Assembly (NCBI GenBank): GCA_964650735.1
Contig: CAZYUT010000061.1
Span: forward strand, 1 to 11,965
Length of the DNA stretch: 11,965 nt
Reading direction: 5' to 3'
Source of the DNA: Dichotomicrobium sp964650735
GTDB lineage: Bacteria > Pseudomonadota > Alphaproteobacteria > Rhizobiales > Rhodomicrobiaceae
The notes under the pieces were generated by a model. It saw only the letters and a program-made list of their open reading frames with translations, was not told where the DNA came from and made no database searches. A program made the translations under genes and the position numbers. How positions within the stretch are numbered: the first letter of the stretch is position 1; each line of letters begins with the position of its first letter. Shown here piece after piece: positions 1 through 5,441 of this stretch.

Positions 1-592
1 CCACGTCCGGGCCGGTGACAAACATGTAGGAGGTGTCGCGGACCATGAAGATGAAGTCGGTCATCGCCGGCGAGTAGACATCGCCGCCCGCGCACGGCCC
101 CATGATCACCGAAATCTGCGGGATCACGCCGGAGGCCGTGACGTTGCGCATGAACACCTCGCCATAGCCGCCGAGCGCGGCCACGCCCTCCTGAATGCGC
201 GCGCCGCCCGCGTCGAACAGCCCGATGATCGGCGCGCGGGCGCGCAGCGCCATGTCTTGAACCTTGGTGATCTTCTCCGCGTGCGCCTCCGACAGCGAGC
301 CGCCAAACACCGTGAAGTCCTTGGCGAAGACGTAGATCAGGCGGCCGTTGATGGTGCCCCAGCCGGTGACGACGCCGTCGCCCGGCACCTTTTGCCCGGC
401 CATGCCGAAATCGGTGCAGCGGTGTTCGACATAGCGGTCGTATTCCTCGAAAGACCCCTCATCAAGCAACAGGGCGATGCGCTCTCGCGCTGTCAGCTTG
501 CCGCGCGCGTGCTGCGCGTCGATCCGCTTCTGACCGCCGCCGAGGCGCGCTTCCTCGCGCCGCCGCTCCATCTCCGCCAGGACTTCTTTCAT
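1..592 (-). CDS. pccB: Propionyl-CoA carboxylase beta chain, N-terminal part (runs off the window)
   Basis: This is the carboxyltransferase subunit of a biotin-dependent acyl-CoA carboxylase. It moves carboxyl from carboxybiotin to propionyl-CoA to give methylmalonyl-CoA in the cytoplasm, working with a biotinylated alpha chain not seen here. About 197 codons are present, from the ATG at 592 to the window edge; the family is usually about 510 residues. The N-terminus begins MKEVLAEMERRREEARLGGG, followed by AQHARGKLTARERI, the VEHRCTDFGM segment, VPGDGVVTGWG, FAKDFTVFGGSLSEAHAEKI, GLFDAGGARIQEGV, SVIMGPCAGGDVYSPAMTDF and SYMFVTGPDV. These are carboxyltransferase signatures, including the glycine-rich acyl-CoA/biotin-binding loops. 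The ATG is preceded by GAGGA at good spacing, and no in-frame upstream start is evident. The 93-base gap to the transporter gene upstream shows no clear terminator. A methylcrotonyl- or acetyl-CoA carboxylase subunit is possible but fits less well. Confidence 0.93.
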   Translation of the reverse strand, partial: MKEVLAEMERRREEARLGGGQKRIDAQHARGKLTARERIALLLDEGSFEEYDRYVEHRCTDFGMAGQKVPGDGVVTGWGTINGRLIYVFAKDFTVFGGSLSEAHAEKITKVQDMALRARAPIIGLFDAGGARIQEGVAALGGYGEVFMRNVTASGVIPQISVIMGPCAGGDVYSPAMTDFIFMVRDTSYMFVTGPDV

Positions 593-685
593 CGTTTCCT
601 CGCCGTTTCCGGTCTCGTTGCTTGTGTCTTTAGCACGGCCTGCGCGCCGCCAAAAGAGCGCCCCATTTTCACACTCGGCTCGCGC

Positions 686-1576
686 TCACACCCGGCTCGC
701 GCGCCGCGCCAGATAGATGCCAGCCAGGATCACAGCCGCGCCGATGAGATGCGTCCAGGTCAGCACCTCGCCCAGGATCAGCCAGGCGAGCCCGGCGGCC
801 GCCAGCGGTTGAACCAACAGACTGACGGAGGAAAAAGAAACTGGCAGATGGGCGAATCCATAAGTGATGAGCGTCTGACCGCCAACCTGGCTGATGAGCG
901 CAACGGCAAACAGCACCGACCACCCGGCAGCCGTCTGCGGCAGCAACGTCTCGCCAAGCAGCAGTGCGCCCGCCAGCAGCGCAAGCGCGGTGAACGCCGA
1001 GCTCCACGCCATGATGCTGAACGCGCTGTGCATCCGCCGTAGCCGCGCCACGCTGAGCTGATAAGCCCCATAAAACACTGCCGTCAGCACGCCGAACATG
1101 TCGCCATAGACCTGCTGCGGGTCCAGGCTGAAGCTTGCGCCGGTCAGCAGCACTGCGCCGAGGATCGCCAGCGCCATGCCGAGAATGAACAACCGCGTGA
1201 TCCGCTCACGGAACAGCACCCACGCGGCTAAAGCGACAAAGACCGGCGCGAGGTTAGCAAGCAGCGTAGCATTGGCAACTGTCGTATATTCGATCGAGTA
1301 GTGCCAGACGCCCAGATCCGCGGCGAAGAACAGCCCGCACAAGATTACCGGCAAGCGCACGGGCACGTTGCTCTTCATGCCCGGACGCGCGCGATGCGCC
1401 AGCAGCATCAGCACCGGCACCGCCAGCGCAACGCGCCAGAATGCCGTGGCAGCCGGCCCCGTTTCGCTGAGCCGCACCAGAATCGGCGCAAAAGCGATCG
1501 CCAGCGCGCCAGCCACCAGCGCCAGCATCGCCAGCCGTTGCTGCGCGGCCAGTTCTGTAAGGCTCGCCTGGCTCAT
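686..1576 (-). CDS. DMT-superfamily (EamA) transporter
   Basis: An inner-membrane protein of 296 residues made almost entirely of hydrophobic segments, consistent with the ten-helix EamA fold (two five-helix repeats) of the drug/metabolite transporter superfamily. Visible family features are the N-terminal FAPILVRLSETGPAATAFWR stretch (helix 1 into helix 2), LANLAPVFVALAAWVLFRE (end of the first repeat, with the conserved Pro and Glu), the GAVLLTG turn, and a matching LLVQPLAAAGLAWLILGE in the second repeat. The substrate cannot be read from sequence; relatives export amino acids, metabolites or drugs. The ATG at 1576 lies 10 bases after the stop of a 46-residue ORF and has only a weak ribosome binding site, so it may be translated by coupling. 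It probably shares a transcript with the two genes upstream of it. Confidence 0.9.
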   Translation of the reverse strand: MSQASLTELAAQQRLAMLALVAGALAIAFAPILVRLSETGPAATAFWRVALAVPVLMLLAHRARPGMKSNVPVRLPVILCGLFFAADLGVWHYSIEYTTVANATLLANLAPVFVALAAWVLFRERITRLFILGMALAILGAVLLTGASFSLDPQQVYGDMFGVLTAVFYGAYQLSVARLRRMHSAFSIMAWSSAFTALALLAGALLLGETLLPQTAAGWSVLFAVALISQVGGQTLITYGFAHLPVSFSSVSLLVQPLAAAGLAWLILGEVLTWTHLIGAAVILAGIYLARRASRV

Positions 1577-1586
1577 GGCGGATGCT

Positions 1587-1727
1587 CTAGCGCCGCTCGG
1601 CGAGCGCCAGCCAAATCGCCGTTCCCGCCAGCGCCCGCGGGCAAATCAGCAGGATGTGCTTGCCAGGCGCGATTGCCGCGGCAAAGCACACGGCGGCGAA
1701 GGCCAGCAGCACCTTGGGTTCGGGCAT
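1587..1727 (-). CDS. Small hydrophobic protein, 46 residues, unknown function
   Basis: An ORF of 46 codons from ATG 1727 to TAG 1587, filling the space between the 194-residue gene (stop at 1741) and the EamA transporter (ATG at 1576). It has a good ribosome binding site, AAGGA seven bases before the ATG, and leaves gaps of only 13 and 10 bases to its neighbours, as expected of an operon member. The protein starts MPEPKVLLAFAAVCFAAAIA, which reads as one membrane segment or a signal-like helix. A second apolar stretch (HILLICP, then GTAIWLALAE) follows and ends in ERR, so one or two membrane passes are possible. I do not recognise a family. It may be a partner of the adjacent transporter or simply a translated spacer that couples the flanking genes; the ribosome binding site and spacing are the main support. 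Confidence 0.5.
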   Translation of the reverse strand: MPEPKVLLAFAAVCFAAAIAPGKHILLICPRALAGTAIWLALAERR

Positions 1728-1740
1728 AACGGCGTCCTTG

Positions 1741-2325
1741 TTACGCGGCTTTTGCACGAAGACCACTGGACGGCTTGCGTAGCGCCGAGTCGACCAGGTC
1801 CATCGGCGCGTGAACCTCCAGCCCGTACAGCACTTCCTTGCCGAATTTCACGGCGTCCTGAGCGATATGCCGGGCCTGCTTGACCGCGGCAATCTGCAGG
1901 TCCGCCTCGATGCCCGCATGGCTGATCGTCTCCAGCCGGTCGAGCACGGCAACCAGGCGTTCGCGCTGGCTGTAGAACGCCACGACCTTATAGATCACTG
2001 CGCGCGGCAAACTGGCAAGCTCGGACAGGTGTGTGACATAGACCAGATCGTGCCCGATCCGGCCGAAATGGTTGAAGACCTGCGCGTTGGTCTCGCGGAT
2101 GGCGCGCTCCCAGCCCTGGCTGTCATCCTGAAACGCCTGCATGTCCTGGACATTGGCCTCGATCTCGGCATAAAGCGCGCAGACCAGCCGCTCCGCGCGG
2201 CGCTGAGAATCATGCCAGCCGCGCACGGCGTCCAGCGCATGCTTCAGAAAGTAAAGAAGAAACGTGCCCGCCGCCAGAACAGCGGCAAGCGCCACCGTCT
2301 GCCCGGCCATACTCATCTCGGCCAT
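1741..2325 (-). CDS. Membrane-anchored protein of unknown function, 194 residues
   Basis: I do not recognise this family. Residues about 9-28 form one clear hydrophobic helix (VALAAVLAAGTFLLYFL), followed at once by a basic stretch (KHALDAVRGWHDSQRRAER). By the positive-inside rule this puts the bulk of the protein in the cytoplasm. The remaining 165 residues are mostly helical in character, with heptad-like hydrophobic spacing around 45-135 (RRAERLVCALYAEIEANVQ, later YSQRERLVAVLDRLETI), and end in a basic tail. There are no catalytic motifs I can name. The ATG at 2325 is preceded by AGAGG about 10 bases away; in-frame ATGs at 2316 and 2310 are alternatives. A candidate promoter lies at 2398-2426. 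It heads a short unit with the 46-residue ORF and the EamA transporter. Confidence 0.8.
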   Translation of the reverse strand: MAEMSMAGQTVALAAVLAAGTFLLYFLKHALDAVRGWHDSQRRAERLVCALYAEIEANVQDMQAFQDDSQGWERAIRETNAQVFNHFGRIGHDLVYVTHLSELASLPRAVIYKVVAFYSQRERLVAVLDRLETISHAGIEADLQIAAVKQARHIAQDAVKFGKEVLYGLEVHAPMDLVDSALRKPSSGLRAKAA

Positions 2326-2397
2326 GACCCAAAGCCCTCTGACTTAACGCGATTGATACCCTCTCGCCCCGCATCCCGCACGGGCTGCGATCGCCCG

Positions 2398-2426
2398 GTT
2401 ATAGGACTGCGGGCGGACCACCACAA
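2398..2426 (-). promoter_or_regulatory. Candidate sigma-70 type promoter for the 194-residue gene
   Basis: On the minus strand, TTGTGG (2426-2421) is followed after exactly 17 bases by TATAAC (2403-2398), five of six matches to the -10 consensus. It lies in the 114-base gap between the ATP12 stop and the start at 2325, giving a leader of roughly 65 bases. The -35 matches only in TTG, so this is a prediction. It suggests that the unknown gene, the 46-residue ORF and the transporter can be transcribed separately from the housekeeping run upstream. Confidence 0.45.
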
Positions 2427-2439
2427 GCCGTGATCGCCG

Positions 2440-3180
2440 TTATCGTGTGGCTCCGACCTGTTGTGAGAGGTGGAGGAAACGCGCAGCGGCGCTCATGTCC
2501 GCCCATTGGGCTTCGCGGCGCTGCCTGGCGGAGGCATCCTCGCCCCACTGCGCGATCTGCCAGTCTTCATCGACATGCGCGGCGCGCCAAGCCGCCTCCG
2601 CGCTCAGCCGCTGGCGCGCAACCGCGAGCGGCAGCATCAGCGAGGCGGTCAGCGTCGCCATCTGGTTGATGGCCGTCAGCGCAAAGTTGTCGCAAGCGCG
2701 CAGCGCCTTATCCAGCGCGGTGATCGCCTCTGCTGGCTGAGCGGCGTGCATTACGCCCGTGGCGACGCGCAGATCCGCGCCCAGCGCCTCGCGCGCCCAG
2801 TCAAGGATTGGGTCCCACGCCTCGGCCTGCAGGATTTTCAGCTTTTCCGGCCACTCGGCCCGGTAGCACAGCAGATCGGTCTCGCCGTAGGCGACCAGCC
2901 CCTCGATGACCTCATCGCGGCGCGGCGCGGCCCGGTCAATGGCGCTGTTCGCCAACCGGGTCAGCGGCATGGCCGCCGGCTTGATCTCGGCCTCCTGCGC
3001 ATTCCACTCACGCGCGACGGCCTCGGCCAGCGGCGCGGTGGGGAGAGTCAGCCGCGCGCGCTGAGGCGTGTTCACCGGACGGCCGTCGAGCAGCACGTTC
3101 CAGCCGCTTTCGCCGGCCTCCGCCCAGGCCGCGTCATAGAACCGCGCCGCGCCCCGATGTGAAGGTTTGCGCTGGATCAA
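2440..3180 (-). CDS. ATP12 family F1-ATPase assembly chaperone
   Basis: A 246-residue member of the ATP12 family, found in mitochondria and alphaproteobacteria, which binds the F1 alpha subunit and helps assemble ATP synthase. Family features seen in order: the N-terminal RFYDAAWAEA with WNVLLDGRPVNTPQR (the beta-rich N-terminal domain), LAEAVAREWNAQ, MPLTRLANSAIDRA, then VAYGETDLLCYRAEWPEKL and QAEAWDPILDWA, and a helical C-terminal half (TALDKALRACDNFALTAIN). The best start is TTG at 3180. It gives MIQRKPSHRG, is preceded by GAGG five bases upstream, and lies 18 bases after the pseudouridine synthase stop; the nearby ATG at 3191 is out of frame. The tight spacing indicates cotranscription with the synthase. 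In many relatives, as I recall, a HAD-type hydrolase gene sits between these two; none fits here. Confidence 0.9.
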   Translation of the reverse strand: MIQRKPSHRGAARFYDAAWAEAGESGWNVLLDGRPVNTPQRARLTLPTAPLAEAVAREWNAQEAEIKPAAMPLTRLANSAIDRAAPRRDEVIEGLVAYGETDLLCYRAEWPEKLKILQAEAWDPILDWAREALGADLRVATGVMHAAQPAEAITALDKALRACDNFALTAINQMATLTASLMLPLAVARQRLSAEAAWRAAHVDEDWQIAQWGEDASARQRREAQWADMSAAARFLHLSQQVGATR

Positions 3181-3198
3181 GATCGCCTCATTCGCCTG

Positions 3199-4200
3199 TC
3201 ACGCGTTGCCCGCGAACGGGTCGCGATTGTCCTCGGGATCAAAGCCCAGCATGTCCCACGTCCTCAGCATATGCTCTGGCAACGGCGCCGAGACGTCGAA
3301 CACGCCGCCGCGCGGATGCGGAATGGTCAGCCGGCGCGCATGCAGATGCAGCTTGCGCGGGATTTCCCCGCCGGGATGCGCCTCCGCCCCGCCGTATTTG
3401 CCGTCTCCGACGATTGGATGGCCGATTGCAGCGGCATGGGCGCGGAGTTGATGCGTGCGACCGGTGATCGGCGTCATCGCCAGCCAGGAGAGAACCCGCC
3501 CTGCTGCCTCCAGAACGGCATAGCGGGTGAGCGCTTGTTTTGCCGCCGCATCGTCCTGATCTGCCGGGTGAACGCGCTCCTCGCCGTGCGCGCCGCCCTT
3601 GATGAGCGGCAGATTGATCTCACCCTGCGCTGGTCTCGGTACGCCGATTGCAAGCGCCCAGTAGAGCTTGCGGGCGTTGCGATGCTTGAGGGCCCGGCCC
3701 AGCTTGGCCGCCGCGTCGCGCGAGCGCGCAAGCAGCATCACCCCGCTGGTGTCCTTGTCCAGCCGGTGCACCAGGCGCGGGCGCTCGGGTTTCTCAAACG
3801 CGAGGCCGTCGAGCAACCGGTCAAGGTGTTCCACCGTGCCGCTGCCGCCCTGCACGGCCAGCCCCGGCGGCTTGTTGAGCGCAAGGATGTCGTCGTCCTT
3901 GTGGATGACCAGGCTGCGGACGAATGCGATGTCGCGCGCGCTCGGCGGCTTTTCCGGCGGCGTGGCAGTTTCGGCGGCCGGCTCCGCCAGCGGCGGCACG
4001 CGGATTTCCTGCCCGCGCTCGATGCGCGTGTTCGCCTTCGCCCGGCCGCCGTCGACGCGTACCTGCCCGGTGCGCAACAGCTTCTGCAAGCGCCCATGTG
4101 GCACGCCGGGATAATGCGCCGCGAACCAGCGGTCCAGCCGCATGCCCTCTTCGCCTGGCGCGACGCGCTTTCTCTCAACCCCGCCCATCGCTTCGCTCAT
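3199..4200 (-). CDS. rluC: RluA-family 23S rRNA pseudouridine synthase (RluC-like)
   Basis: A 333-residue cytoplasmic enzyme that converts uridines to pseudouridine in RNA, most likely in 23S rRNA. An S4 RNA-binding domain covers about residues 20-68 (MRLDRWFAAHYPGVPHGRLQ, then LLRTGQVRVDGGRAK). The catalytic domain starts near residue 100 with DDILALNKPPGLAVQGG. It contains RLVHRLDKDTSGVMLLAR, where the first Asp (D148) is the catalytic residue of the family, and the conserved TPITGRTHQLRAHAAAIGHP plus GDGKYGG. The start is the ATG at 4200, which overlaps the crcB stop as ATGA. A longer frame from 4251 exists but would overlap crcB further and adds unconserved residues. No strong ribosome binding site is visible, so translation is probably coupled to crcB. 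RluC versus RluD specificity is not certain from sequence alone. Confidence 0.93.
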   Translation of the reverse strand: MSEAMGGVERKRVAPGEEGMRLDRWFAAHYPGVPHGRLQKLLRTGQVRVDGGRAKANTRIERGQEIRVPPLAEPAAETATPPEKPPSARDIAFVRSLVIHKDDDILALNKPPGLAVQGGSGTVEHLDRLLDGLAFEKPERPRLVHRLDKDTSGVMLLARSRDAAAKLGRALKHRNARKLYWALAIGVPRPAQGEINLPLIKGGAHGEERVHPADQDDAAAKQALTRYAVLEAAGRVLSWLAMTPITGRTHQLRAHAAAIGHPIVGDGKYGGAEAHPGGEIPRKLHLHARRLTIPHPRGGVFDVSAPLPEHMLRTWDMLGFDPEDNRDPFAGNA

Positions 4201-4583
4201 TGAAAAATCGCGCGGCCCAGCGCCAGCCCGGCGAACACCGCCAGGAAGCACAGCGCAACGGTACCGCCCGCGTAGCCTGCCGCGCTCAGGTACGCCTTGC
4301 GCTCCACCAAAGCGGCGAAATCCATCGAAAACGCCGAGAAGGTTGTGAAGCCGCCCAGTACGCCGGTCGCAAGAAAAGTGCGAACCTCAAGCGGCGCGTT
4401 CCACCGTATGGCCAGCGCGGCGAACAGCAGACCCATCGCGAAAGAGCCTAGCACATTCACCGCGAATGTGCCCCACGGAAAGGCCGCGCCGAACAGATGG
4501 CCGCAGAGGATGTTGGTGAGATGGCGCAGCGCCGCGCCGATCGCCCCGCCGGCAGCCGCGAGCACAACAAGGGTCACAGACAT
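4197..4583 (-). CDS. crcB: CrcB/Fluc fluoride channel
   Basis: A 128-residue inner-membrane protein of the CrcB (Fluc) family, which forms dual-topology dimers that let fluoride leave the cell. Four hydrophobic segments are apparent: about residues 3-22, 37-58, 66-90 and 101-125. Signature motifs are GGAIGAALRH near the N-terminus, FPWGTFAVNVLGSFAMG (with the conserved Asn facing the pore) and GVLGGFTTFSAFSMD (the Gly-Phe-Thr-Thr-Phe-Ser stretch with the pore phenylalanines). The start at ATG 4583 gives MSVTLVVLAAAGGAIGAALR and the normal family length; the open frame extends upstream to 4895 only by reading out of frame through the preceding genes. It follows the 79-residue membrane protein by 26 bases and overlaps the pseudouridine synthase start by four. 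No fluoride riboswitch was recognised upstream. Confidence 0.95.
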   Translation of the reverse strand: MSVTLVVLAAAGGAIGAALRHLTNILCGHLFGAAFPWGTFAVNVLGSFAMGLLFAALAIRWNAPLEVRTFLATGVLGGFTTFSAFSMDFAALVERKAYLSAAGYAGGTVALCFLAVFAGLALGRAIFQ

Positions 4584-4609
4584 GGGCGCATCACGCGCTT
4601 CGCGCGGCC

Positions 4610-4849
4610 TTAAGAAGACTTGCGGAAGAACAGCGGCTTGAGCCAGCCCGCCACGAACGCGCCGATCACCGCGCCGACAAGCCCCAGAGCTAGCGTCACG
4701 CCGAGTTCGATCATCTGCATGAACTGGGCGTGCTGATCCGGGCTTTCGAAGCGTTGCGTCTCCGCCAGCGGCGCAGCCGCGAAACCGGCCAGATACGCGC
4801 CCGGCACGAGGAAGAGCACGAAGAACAGGATTGCGAATATCGTTCTCAC
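4610..4849 (-). CDS. Small two-helix membrane protein coupled to the Tae4-like amidase (candidate immunity protein)
   Basis: A 79-residue protein with two hydrophobic segments, about residues 3-25 (IFAILFFVLFLVPGAYLAGF) and 46-70 (MIELGVTLALGLVGAVIGAF). Between them is a polar loop with ETQRFESPDQHAQ. Basic residues at both ends (MR at the start; K and FFRKSS at the end) suggest both termini are cytoplasmic and the loop is periplasmic. It starts with GTG at 4849; GGGAGG lies five bases upstream inside the amidase gene, and the GTG overlaps the amidase TGA as GTGA, so the two are translationally coupled. I know of no family match. The known Tae4 immunity proteins (Tai4) are soluble periplasmic proteins, and this does not resemble them. 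The coupling and predicted topology make an immunity or anchoring role a reasonable guess, not a demonstrated one. Confidence 0.82.
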   Translation of the reverse strand: MRTIFAILFFVLFLVPGAYLAGFAAAPLAETQRFESPDQHAQFMQMIELGVTLALGLVGAVIGAFVAGWLKPLFFRKSS

Positions 4850-5352
4850 GAGACCTCCCAGAACCAGATTTGGCCGGATTTCTCATAGCCGCCAAGCCAG
4901 CCGAACCATGGCAGCAGCATCTTTGCGGTGGTGCGCCAGCCGTTCCACAGGTCGATGTGGTCGCCCGTCGGGCGCGTCGTGTCGCTGGTGCGCCACCAGT
5001 AGCCGTTGAAGAAGATGATGCCCGTGCGCCCGTCCAGTTCGCTGGCGAAGTCGGCCGGGTTGGTCAGTTCGATCGTCGAGGACATCCCCTCAATCCGGGC
5101 GCCGCGCAGCGCATTGGCCAGCTCCCGGGCGCGGATGTAATGCATCGTGTCGTCGCCGTGCCCGGTGTTGCGCGCAAAGCGGCAGGTGATCGCGCCGTTG
5201 ATCTGACCCGGTCCGACCCCCGCATCACGCAGGCACACGCCCATGCGGATCGCGCACTGGTTGACGAAATTCGAAACGCCCTCGGTGCGGCAGGGCGCCT
5301 GATTGCCAAGATTGGTGGGATGCGCGTCCCACAAGTCTGCGAAGTTCACCAT
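4846..5352 (-). CDS. Tae4-like peptidoglycan amidase (type VI secretion effector family)
   Basis: A 168-residue protein resembling the Tae4 family of NlpC/P60-type amidases, which cut the D-Glu/mDAP peptide bond of peptidoglycan and are normally delivered by type VI secretion. Seen directly: an N-terminal FADLWDAHPTN; the catalytic-Cys motif FVNQCAIRMGVCLRDAG (C33), where the family has N-x-C-x-IRM; the IIFFNGYWW strand; and the catalytic-His motif GDHIDLWNGW (H132), matching G-H-x-x-LWNG. Length fits the family (about 150-180). There is no signal peptide, as expected for a secreted effector. The third catalytic acid is not obvious; D134 or N137 are candidates. The ATG at 5352 is chosen because family members begin near here, but GGAG directly abuts it, so GTG at codon 2 or the upstream TTG at 5412 are alternatives. 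Its stop overlaps the next gene. No other secretion gene is in the window. Confidence 0.85.
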   Translation of the reverse strand: MVNFADLWDAHPTNLGNQAPCRTEGVSNFVNQCAIRMGVCLRDAGVGPGQINGAITCRFARNTGHGDDTMHYIRARELANALRGARIEGMSSTIELTNPADFASELDGRTGIIFFNGYWWRTSDTTRPTGDHIDLWNGWRTTAKMLLPWFGWLGGYEKSGQIWFWEVS

Positions 5353-5400
5353 CTCCAATCGCCCGCCATGCTTCCCGCGCTGAAAACGCTGATCGGCTTG

Positions 5401-5428
5401 GCTATAGCACAACAGACGCGCGCGCCAA
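5401..5428 (-). promoter_or_regulatory. Candidate promoter for the amidase / small membrane protein pair
   Basis: In the 89 bases between the rarA stop and the amidase start, the minus strand reads TTGGCG (5428-5423), a 16-base spacer, then TGC-TATAGC with the -10 at 5406-5401, which has an extended TGn. This would give a leader of about 40 bases. Matches are moderate; the region also has a GC run that could create chance hits. If real, the pair (and crcB behind it) would be expressed independently of rarA. Confidence 0.35.
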
Positions 5429-5441
5429 ACACTGATGCGCG

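Noticed and set aside
36..110. Asp in the PCAGGDVYSP motif of the carboxyltransferase as an anomaly
   Set aside because: The more familiar form has Ala, but the Asp form is, as far as I recall, common in alphaproteobacterial propionyl-CoA carboxylases, so it is not treated as unusual.
257..1042. Plus-strand open frame of 261 codons
   Set aside because: It crosses antisense from pccB into the EamA gene and changes composition at the boundary; it is a shadow.
4584..4609. Fluoride riboswitch ahead of crcB
   Set aside because: Only 26 bases separate crcB from the gene before it. They contain a small CGCGC-GAA-GCGCG hairpin but nothing like the crcB-motif RNA.
4584..4895. N-terminal extension of the crcB frame
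   Set aside because: It would run through the small membrane protein in another frame and adds an Arg-rich stretch foreign to CrcB. The start at 4583 gives the normal family length.
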